Origin: Polydactylus sextarius
Lineage: Eukaryota > Chordata > Actinopteri > Polynemidae
NCBI GenBank assembly: GCA_016801845.1
Contig: CM028909.1
Location: forward strand, 3,206,313-3,270,312
Reading direction: 5' to 3'
DNA length: 64,000 nt
The position numbers were made by a program, and so were the translations under genes. Under the pieces are notes generated by a model. That model worked only from the letters and a program-made list of their open reading frames with translations. It had not been told where the DNA came from and ran no database searches. Each line of letters opens with the position of its first letter. The first letter of the stretch is position 1. Positions 1 to 24,100 of this stretch are shown here, piece by piece.

Positions 1-1
1 T

Positions 2-130
2 GAGGAGGTGGCACTCAAGTGCTCGTGCCGCCTCAAAGCCATGATCATGTGCCAAGGCTGCGGTGCCTTCTGCCATGACGATTGCATTGGACCCTCCAAA
101 CTCTGCGTGTCATGTCTGGTGGTCAGATAG
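2..130 (+). CDS. asxl1: Asxl family protein, C-terminal PHD finger (3' end of gene, partial)
   Basis: The reading frame that is open from base 2 encodes 42 residues and stops at TAG 128-130. It contains the cysteine-rich PHD-type end of Additional-sex-combs-like proteins, including [17 protein letters not shown] and a terminal LVVR. Asxl proteins are chromatin scaffolds that partner the BAP1 deubiquitinase acting on H2A-K119ub. Only the last exon portion is in the window; no splice acceptor is visible, so the exon continues to the left. The C-terminal PHD is nearly identical among ASXL1, ASXL2 and ASXL3. The asxl1 symbol is inferred from linkage to myt1, since both are on human 20q, and the paralogue is not certain. 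Confidence 0.85.
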   Translation, partial: EEVALKCSCRLKAMIMCQGCGAFCHDDCIGPSKLCVSCLVVR

Positions 131-2090
131 CATGGTGAAGTCCCTGTACACTGTAGAACTGCTATATGTGTACAGTACCAGCAATTGACTGGGGGGTGGG
201 GCTCCACACTGTACAGAAGCCTGATGAGGGTAGAGCACACAGGACGAGCCTGACAGGCAACACATGCCTTGTATAATATGACTGGTCTGTATTTTTTGTT
301 GTTGCAGATTCAGATTTTTTAGTTATATTATTATTATTATAATTATTATTATTATTGTTATTATTATTGTTGATGTTGTTGTTGTGAATTTGGGGCATGA
401 TTGATTGTAAATTGTGCCTTTTTTGTTTTCTCTCCTCAAAAACATTTACCTCATCTTATCTCGCACCACCTGTCATCAGTCGATGGCCATAATTGTTTTG
501 GTCCCTTGTTTCCTCAACAAACAGGGACTTATTGTTGTCTCTTTGCGCAAAGAAGTATTTTTTTAACCATTAAAATGAGTAAACGACATGGCTTCACTGG
601 TTTTTTGTTTTGACTCATTTCATTGTTCCGCCCGACTCCAGTCTGTATCAGTCTAGTACAAGAAACAAATAAAATGATCATGATTGGTGGAAGGGGTTTT
701 TAATCCATGACACTTGAACATAATACTAATGCTCCACACACACTGTGAAAAGATAAGACCTGACTGAAAGGTTTTGATCCAGAAACATCTAAGTCCAGAA
801 CCACAGTCCCTAATACTGATGACATCTTCTAAATATTTACATCACCATCAACGATGAACGACAATAAACTTGTTGTCTTCTTATTGATGTTAGTTACTTA
901 TTCACATTAATGGTTGTGACGTGAGGCGATCGGTATTGACAGTAGTTAATAATATTGGTACAGTTGATCCACTTCACTGAAGAAAAACACTGCAGCATCA
1001 TCACTGATCCACTACTGGTTCTCGAGACATTTGAGTTAAAGGTCAAAAGACTTTGAGCTTTTATTTCCAGATGTGTTGAACATCTCTTCTGCCAGACCAC
1101 CTCATTTTAGTTCCAGAGAAATTAAAAACACTGAAGTAACATTTCACATTTGTCGTAACAGTAGCAGCATCAAGTCTGCAGCTCCGCTGATATTTACCAG
1201 GCTGCTGTGATGAGGCGTCTTAGCTCAGCCTCTCCCTCTTCCTGTTTGTTTGGGAGTTTCCTGCATCTCTCTGTAAGTGACAAAAGACATCTGCATTCAT
1301 TCTGCTGCGGCCATCTTGAGTCACATCATCATCACCAAAGAATATTGATGAGCTCTTTAAAGCCATGACACCACCTCCACTGCTTCACAGATGAACATGT
1401 GTGTTTTGAATCATGATCAGATACTTTCTCTCTCCACTCAGACCTTTTTCCATCGATTTCTTTTCATCAGCCCATTAAATTCCAATTTGTCTAATTCTTC
1501 TTGCTGATCAGTGTTTTGGGTGAACGATGAGACTCCAGCTCCCGTGGAGGTTCAGGCTGATGTCTCTTATTTTTCCACAGCTGCTGCTGTTTCCTGTTTC
1601 CTTGACTGACTCGTTCCGTGTGTTTGTCTCAGCTTCAAAATGGCTGCTTCCCCCTCCTTCAGTCAGGTCTCTGATCTTCATGTTGGTCCATCATTGTTTA
1701 CAACTCATGCAGTCAGTAATGCTTGATTTCATGTTTTAATTTGCTCAACACATCTGGATATGAAATATGTGGAAATAAAAGCTGAAAGTCTGAACATCTG
1801 CCTCAGGGTCATGTTTTGATCTGAAGCTCAAACGTCTACAGATACTGAACTTATCACATTTCTATCAAGGTTCTCGTCACTTTCACTTCTAAAGTGGATC
1901 TTTTTTTCTCCTTTTCTCTTCTAAAAGGTGATTGGTTGTTTGTCAGGTGACAGCCTATCAGTGATCAGGAGGTGACGTCATGTAGGTGACAAGAAAGGGT
2001 GTAAACCTGTTTGTTTTACTGTTTGTATCTGACACCGTCTGTAAAAAGTTCCAGTTTTTAAACAGAAGTACGACAACAGTCGACGCTCAC
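131..2090. other. asxl 3' UTR and intergenic gap before the myt1 3' end
   Basis: No coding exon is seen here. AT-rich sequence follows the asxl stop codon. A TTATTATTA-rich tract lies at about 323-380. AATAAA poly(A) signals at 668-673 and again near 863 and 1773 could end the asxl transcript. Bases about 1850-1995 are a short copy of the Tol2-like hAT repeat also seen at 16.4, 43.6 and 62.3 kb. The small open frames in this stretch have no recognisable protein features. Confidence 0.5.
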
Positions 2091-2099
2091 CGTGGGTTA

Positions 2100-3027
2100 A
2101 CCTTTATTTCAAGAGCAACTTAAAGACTAATCCATACACAGCCATCATTAACACATAGACGATACAAAATAAATATTCACCATCACTTTGTTCTTCATCA
2201 CCAAATAAATACCAAATATGTGCAGCTCAATATTCACAGTGTATTGCAATGTACTGAAAATAGTTTGTGGAAATAAAAAGGAAAATCATATAAACATAAG
2301 CACAAAAAATATTTAGAAAATTATTAAAAACTTCCAGTTACAAAATATTTGCACTTAAAAAGATCCCTGTATTTTAAATAAATAATAAGATATATAAAAC
2401 AATTAGTTGATATCTTAAAATATTTCCTCTTTGTTCAACAATAATGAGGAAATCATCACCTTCTCTTTGTTACCACTTAAAATCTTCTCAGGTAGCATTT
2501 TGGAAAACAAACAAACAAAACAAAAAAAGAAAAAAAAACTTAATAAATAGATAATGTTCAATAAATAATCCAACATAAAGATAATATAGCAGACATGAGT
2601 AAATAAGTTATTAAACCAACCTTTGCAAAGACTTAAATAGTTACACAGCAATTGTAAGAATGAATCTACAAACTAGTCCCGGAGGTGCAACATCACTATG
2701 CTCATATAGAATACTATCAACATTACTGTGTGGAGATGGGATATGTTCACTAACTAAGAGACTGTGTCCACGTGTGTTTGTGTGTGTGTGTGTGTGCCCT
2801 CGCTTACAGCAACAGTTTGATTCCAGTGTGCCAACACACACACTTCACATCCACATTCTATTCTGTTCACACTCATACCATCATAAAGCAACATGCAAAC
2901 AGGAAACAAATGTAAAGAACAGATGACAAAGTTCCAAATGAGAAGAATTAATTACATACAGTATCTAAAGGAAAGAAAGAGTGGTTCTGTCACTGTAAGA
3001 GTCTAACCCCCCCCTCCACGTCCTCCA
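2100..3027 (-). other. myt1: myt1 3' UTR
   Basis: This AT-rich sequence directly follows the myt1 stop codon on the minus strand. A minus-strand AATAAA (TTTATT at 2103-2108) lies at its far end, close to a base-composition change, and is the likely poly(A) signal. A TG/CA microsatellite lies at about 2775-2798. The end is inferred and no cleavage site is proven. Confidence 0.5.
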
Positions 3028-17116
<14,089 letters not shown>

Positions 17117-17142
17117 CTCCTGTCCCACAAGTTCAGATGACA

Positions 17143-17671
17143 CTGAGAGTTCAGCAGCAGGAGAAGATACAACAAATACAAGTCACATGAAAGCTACAAG
17201 TATAAAACAGTAAGAATACTTTTATTTTGAGAGAAATTATTTAGTCATTGCACATTTAGATGCATGATTTCATTGTTGTACGTACAATACAAGTGTTTTG
17301 TACGTGGTTTAGTTACCATCCAGGAAAAGAAAATAAAAAGTGCTGAAACTCTGAACATCCAGGAACCAAAATCAACTATCAAGGTGCAAAAAATAAATAT
17401 ATTCGCTATCATTGTCTGGTTATATCCTTCTTACAATGGCTTCCTGTACATTTTAGAACCGACTTTCCTATAGGGAACTACCACAACTACCTTGGCCTGT
17501 GTCATATCTGGTCCAAAAGGGGGCAAAGCTTTTAAATTAACAGCCATGAGATAGTAATCTGATTCAATTTAATATGATTCTAGTTTTTCTAGAATCAGAA
17601 TTTTAGTTATTTTTTTATTAATGTGTTTTTAGGTGTTCTTGTGTTATTATCTATTGTCTTTTTGCCATGTG

Positions 17672-17723
<52 letters not shown>

Positions 17724-17834
17724 CCCCGGATGCCTTTGGAGCGGGTTCGTGTTCGTGTCTCTGTAATGTCCTGGCTCATCTGAATGTCAGAGGGGACATG
17801 AGGAAATTAAGTGATGACGTACAACTCTACAGGC

Positions 17835-17895
<61 letters not shown>

Positions 17896-19436
17896 GGCAG
17901 ACAGATATAGATAGATACTTCGAGGCTGAGGCTGGTCCTCTGGTTGGTTGGTTCTCCTCTGGTCCACTGGCTCAATGAACCATTAAACTCATACTCTGTG
18001 GAGCGAAACACAGAACAATATGTACAGATGTTAAATTTCATGTACTTATTGTTCATGTACCCTGAAGTAGGACAGAAGAGGGTGTTTTAATTTTATTGGT
18101 ACTTATAATTAGTGCACAGTTCTATTAAACTAGACACATAATCACTGATATTAAAATCATTCTTTTTCTTTTTTAAACCTTGGTTTTCCCATCCCACATT
18201 AATATATATTGAAGTAAAGATATTAAACCATGTTAATCACTGAGCTGACAGCATAAATTGCAAAGATGTTAGTTGTTTTTTTCCAAAATGGTGGTAGAGA
18301 GATAAAATGAGCTGAATGTCTTGGTGTTAAATTAATAACCCACAATGAGACACAAGTTAATTTGAGCCTAAAAAGTCTTTCTTTCATATTTTAGACTTTA
18401 CAGGAAATATATCATGTCCCAAACACCACAAACTATCACTTTAATGTGATAAAAATCACAAACAGATCTAAGTCACAGGTGTCAATATCCTCTCTGTTTA
18501 AAAAAGTGAAATGCTAAATCATTTGTATTAAAATGTTCTGAATAATAAACTTGTTTTGCTAAATTTTAAACTGGAAAATGGACTAAAAACAACATGACTC
18601 AAACCCACTGACTCAGATCAATTTACCCTTCAGCTTGGGCAAGTTGAGTCATCAGACCACTTTATTTTTAGAAGTCATGTTTAATCACTCTTCTTTGTTA
18701 TAGATACATTAAGTTATAGAAACATCCTGAAATAATAGTAGATGTTTGTGTTTTTTGTTCATGTCTACATCATTTTTCTTTCCCTAGAGGACAAAATATA
18801 TAATAATGATAATAAAATTCTCGTTTTACACCACTCTCCTCTAAAAAAAAACACAAACTGAGACACAGTAAAATGATACAAGCTGTTGTAAATGTTATAA
18901 ATGTATCACGTTGACGTGATGTATTGTGTACAGGTATGGCAGCAGTGATGACAGGCTGTTTACCGGCTGTTTACTGACTGTACTACATACTGACAGTAGG
19001 GGTAGTATGTATAAACTGGCCTACTAACAGTAGATGAGGCCTTTTCTCCTCTGTTACACTGACACAACGACAAAAACACGAAAAGAAAAAAAAAAAAGAA
19101 AGAAAGAAATAAACCCGATCAACGCAAGTCGTCGTTCAGCGTCGTTCAATAAAATTCACTGAATAACATCGAGCCGCCATTGTAGCGACGAGAAATAACG
19201 ACGAGAGGAATTAATGAGGTTAAATAGCCGGAGTGTCGAGATGAGATCATTCTGTCTTAAAATAATAAAAATAATAATAAATAACAATAAAGACAAAGAA
19301 AAGCGATAGCGGAGAGTTCAGATCAGATCTCTTCATCGGTATGAAATCCACCGTCAGGGCCTGAAACTGAGGCCCGAGAGGAAAATACCGACAAGTCAGT
19401 AGCGCTTCACGCTCTTTGTCAGACATAAAGCCTTAC
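17143..19436 (-). other. myt1: myt1 5' intron region with microsatellites
   Basis: This lies between the first resolved coding exon and the probable noncoding exon 1. It holds a (TG)n tract at 17674-17720 and a (CAGA)n tract at 17832-17897, and is otherwise AT-rich with no convincing exon. An additional coding exon for the Myt1 N-terminus would be expected here or further upstream but was not found. Confidence 0.5.
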
Positions 19437-19625
19437 CTTACTGCTCTCCCTTCCCCCTCCGCTCCGACATCTCCGACCTGACAAACACACGATCACGGTC
19501 ACGCAAATACGAGAGGACTCGCGAGTCACCGGACACCGGGAGATCACCGCACCGACCGACCGGAGACGTGCGTGTGTGTGATGACAGCGGCGGCAGCTTC
19601 GGACTGAACCCAGCACCCTGAGCTG

Positions 19626-19646
19626 TTCAGCACCTCGGACAGGGCC
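19626..19646 (+). promoter_or_regulatory. REST/NRSF binding site (RE1), site 1
   Basis: It begins TTCAGCACC and continues CGGACAG, agreeing with the 21-base RE1 consensus at 19 of 21 positions (differences at positions 10 and 18). RE1 sites recruit REST with CoREST and HDACs to silence neuronal genes in non-neural cells. Its place at the 5' end of myt1, a neural regulator, fits that role. Function is inferred. Confidence 0.75.
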
Positions 19647-19655
19647 AGACGGATC

Positions 19656-19676
19656 TTCAGCACCATGGACAGAAAC
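19656..19676 (+). promoter_or_regulatory. REST/NRSF-like site (RE1), site 2
   Basis: TTCAGCACCATGGACAG followed by AAAC matches the RE1 consensus at 17 of 21 positions. It has the same orientation as site 1, with starts exactly 30 bases apart. The left half-site is perfect and the right half is degraded at its last bases. Confidence 0.6.
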
Positions 19677-19921
19677 CTCGCTGCAGCGCCTCCTACAGGA
19701 GCAGAGAGGAGCTGCAGGAGTCTGAGGATTAGTGGAGGAGCCGGTCTGGGATCAGCTGGAGTCGATGTCATATTTAACAACAAGTGGAGGAAGTTGACCT
19801 ACCTGCGATATCACTTATTAACTAGAATCCAGGTTTAACTCACTGTTTATATGTGTTTATGTGAGTATCGAATAAATTACTGGATAGATTTTATAATGCT
19901 GCATTTACCAGTGTACTAGTA

Positions 19922-20429
<508 letters not shown>

Positions 20430-20494
20430 GTCGTTTGTCTCTGGTCTGCAGCGCCTCCACCAGGTTTTTCTCTGTTTAAATTAAACACATCTCT

Positions 20495-20508
20495 CCAGCA
20501 GGGGGCGG
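20495..20508 (+). promoter_or_regulatory. Match to the CTCF core motif
   Basis: CCAGCAGGGGGCGG fits the core CTCF pattern CCASYAGRGGGCRS at every position. It lies just upstream of the probable porcn first exon, between the RE1 pair of myt1 and porcn. Occupancy is inferred only. Confidence 0.5.
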
Positions 20509-20559
20509 TCGTGCGAAAACAGCTTTTTTTTTTTTTCAACCACCGGCGACGACGAAGAA

Positions 20560-20747
20560 GAAGAAACGTCGAGGACGTAGAAGAAGAAAAAAAGAGGACA
20601 AGTTGTGTTGAAGCGCAGAGAAAGAAGAAGAGTCGACGGTGAGAAGTTACGAGTTGAGTTTGACGGAGCTTTTCTTCAGGTCTGGACGTGTTTACTTCTC
20701 GTCTGTGGCTCAGTTTAGCTTCTTTAGCAAACACGCTAACGAGTCAG
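20560..20747 (+). other. porcn: Probable porcn 5' UTR exon and promoter
   Basis: CpG-containing, purine-rich sequence ends with GAGTCAG followed by GTATGT, a good donor at 20748. The next exon (from 21168 or 21174) carries the porcn ATG, so this is the likely noncoding first exon. The transcription start is not defined. About 1.1 kb separates it from the probable myt1 exon 1 in head-to-head orientation. Confidence 0.55.
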
Positions 20748-21174
20748 GTATGTGGCTCCATCTGCAGTGATTTGTGTTTTATTCTGACGACGTAGAAACA
20801 TTATGTTCATGAATGTTTCTTGTCTCACGTTAGTTAGTGAGAAGTTGTTCATCTCTGTGTAAAACATAAAGGTAGAAAAACAATCACAGTGTGAGTTTGT
20901 AGTTTTGAGTCACGGATCAAACGTCATGGTTTGTTTACTTTAGAATGTTGGTGAAACAAAAGTTTAAATTAGAATGTTTTGTTACATTGTTTATTGATTC
21001 TAAATGTCTGGTAAATTTAGCATTAATGTAAAACTTATAAATGTTCAGTGATTTAGACAAATGGTTCATAGTTGCATATAGTTGTGGACAAGATGCCTGG
21101 AAGTATTTCTGTTCAGTGATGCATTAACCACTGTGTTTGTTTGTTTGTTTGTTTGTTTGTTGACCAGCTGCAGG

Positions 21175-24100
21175 ATGGACATGTCCAGCAGGTTGTTAGT
21201 TTGGCAACAACTGGCCGAGAGCTGCGGTTACTTCACGTTGGAACAAGGTCTGCAGCAGATCTGGAGGCTGCTGCTGCTCTGTCTGGGCTGTAGACTGATC
21301 TTCAGTCTGGGTCAGTAACTACACGTCAAGTGATGGAGCAACAACTAGTTCTTGTTTTATATTAACACAATTCAAAACAAATGTGGACATTGTCTTTACT
21401 GACACACTGAGGGCTGTTCTCACCTGAGTGTAACTTATTAGTCTGTTACTTACTAGCGGTGGGAGGGACAGAAGGGACGTGGGTTTTCTTTCCCACGTTT
21501 AAGATAATTTAAGTTAAGATAAGATGATATGATATAAACCTTTATTAGTCCCACAGCAGAGAAATTCACATCATTACAGCAACAAAAATATAGCAGTAAA
21601 TAAGAACAAGAGAGGAAACAATAAGAGCTCAATGATCACAATGAGTTTAATTTACTTTTATATTATATTACATTACATTACATTATATTAAATTATGCAA
21701 AACAACAACTGCACTGAATTTAATTTCTGTAAATTGTTATAAATATGTTTCTGTTTTTTCTATTATTATTATATTATTTATATATACATGTTCAATAGTA
21801 TAAGCAAATTGTAACAGTATGTTATAGTTTAGTGTTAAACACTATACACATGGCAGGTTGTTTTAGAGAAACACATCTTGTGCTGAGCGTCAACTAAAAG
21901 TAGAACTAGTCCTGAGAGGAGAGACTGTGTGTTAAAACGTTTCCAGTCAACCAGGATCGTCTCAGCTTGTCTTCAGTCCCAGTTGGAGGCCGTTGGGTCT
22001 AACGTGTGTGTGTGATTGTGTTTGTGTCCTCAGGAGGTGTGTCCACTGTGAAACATGTAGTGTCAGTTTTGGCCGGGATGTACAGCCTCTTCTTGTTCTT
22101 CGACTTGCACATGCTCTGGGTGCTGTTGCTCAGTGTGCTCTGTTATATCGTTCTGCTGCTCAGTCGAGACTCCAGCATCAGAGGTCTCTTCCTCTCGGCC
22201 GTCATCCTCATCTACCTCCTCATTGGGTGAGAAATAAACAAACTGCAAGAACACCGCATTTCCTGGAAAAGAGTAGTTATTGGACATGATTGCAAGAAGC
22301 AGCAACCACAGTTCATATTCCTCCATGAATCTCCAACACACCCGACGATTTAAACCAAATGTGGAACCAGTTGAGCTTCAGTCACAAGGCTCTGTTCATA
22401 TACTTGAGAAAACAAAACAAACAACACCAGACGTCCATGACAGACCCAGACTGAGCGTGTGTTGTGTTTACAGTCACCACCTCCTGGTGGTTGGTCCAGA
22501 GATCTGTTACACTTACAGTTTATTCTCTGTTTGATTGATTCATGTAAATGATCAAAAATCTTTAAATAAGGTTAAAGTTTATTAGTTGTTACTAAACATT
22601 TTGAACCTCAGTACCCAGTTATAATGACAAACCTTTTATCATTGTGACTTGTTTGTTTGTTTGTTTGTGTGTGGCTGGTTGGACTGTTTTTATTCTATGA
22701 TTCATTCATTTATCATCGTCCTCTTTATTTCAGAGAGTTGCATCTCATCGACATGGTTACGTGGCATAAAATAAGAGGTGAAATTACAAATATTTATTTG
22801 TCACAGAAGGTTCGTGTGTTGCGGTGTCTGTAACAGTCCCTCCAGGATCTCAGGCCTTTTTTTTTTTTTTTTTTTTTTTGAGATTGTTGACGTGAATCTG
22901 CAGGAGCAAGAATATCAGTTAAAGATAAAACATTATGAATGTCTCAGCTGTCACATGATAAAAAATAAAACTCTGACAGCTCAGAGTAAACATTATTAAT
23001 ACCTAAACAATGTAAAATCAAGTTCTCTTTTGAGTACACACACACGACAGGAAATTGAGGAAAAGTTGTGGCTCATTGGTCTAAATTGCAGCCGCGCAGA
23101 ATTCATGTTGATCAGTTAATCGATGTGATCACAACATCACAAAATCCTGGAGGATCTGATTTTATTTTCTGTTGCTCATTTTTATTTAATAACACCTTGG
23201 TTTGACAGTTTTATTTGTAAACCTCCTGTTTGTGTGTGTGTGTGTGTGTTAGGCTCTCAGATGGTGGTGGCCATGAAAGCCATCTCCCTGGCGTTCGACC
23301 TGGACAGAGGAGCAGTGTCCAGTTTACCGTCTCCAGCTGAGTTCCTGGGCTACGTTCTGTTTGTTGGCACCGTCATCTTCGGTCCCTGGATCAGCTTCTC
23401 TAGTTATAAAAATGCAGTTGAAGGCAGGAAACTGGTGAGCAAGTTGATGTTTTTTCCAGCCTCCTCCTCCTGTCAGTGTTTTTCTTCATGTTTAGTTCTG
23501 AGGTGGTAATGAGGCGTTTTGTTCCTCAGACGTGGTCTTGGATGATGTCGTCGTCCATCAGCCTCCTGAAGAGTCAGATCTGTCTGCTCGTCTCCACCTG
23601 CATCGCCCCTTATCTCTTCCCTGTGTTCATACCCATCTATGGAAACACGGTCACACAGAAGTAAGACACATTCATCCTAATTTTACTTAATAAATTCAGT
23701 TAAACAGACGAGAAAAAACAAAGTTAATAATATGTAGTAGATTGATATAAAAACATGGAGAGAGGATGTGCAGTGCATCATGGAAGTTCATCCGGCAGCC
23801 TGATCCTGTAGCAGCTTAACTATAGGAAGGTCCAGGACCTGAACCATCACTAACTATCACCTTCATCATAGAGGGAAGTTTTCAGTCGAACATTAAACCT
23901 AGTAACTCAATACTCTTCCTCTCATTCTGCAATAATATTTAATATTAATTGTTTTGTTCTCATGAGTCATCTGTACTTAACTTGACTCTAATGAAATGTT
24001 TTCTCTGTGGTGTGTTTCTCAGGTGGCTGCACGCGTATGAGAACGCAGTGTCTTTCCACTTCAGTAACTACTTTGTGGGACACCTCAGTGAAGGCACCAC

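Larger units (their letters stand above)
19437..19700 (-). other. myt1: Probable myt1 first exon (5' UTR) and promoter-proximal sequence
   Basis: The base composition shifts to GC- and CpG-rich here. Reading the minus strand, CAGTAAG is followed by GTAAGG, a strong splice donor at 19436-19435, so a transcribed exon would end at 19437. A second GT donor overlaps it 5 bases upstream (exon end 19442). A short upstream ORF (ATG 19468-19470) encodes MSERRGKGEQ and stops at 19438-19440 when the distal donor is used. The 5' limit is not determined. Two RE1-like sites lie within its upstream part. Confidence 0.45.

Noticed and set aside
17833..18056. Open frames through the CAGA and TG repeats
   Set aside because: They are open only because period-2 and period-4 repeats lack stops; no coding character outside the repeat.
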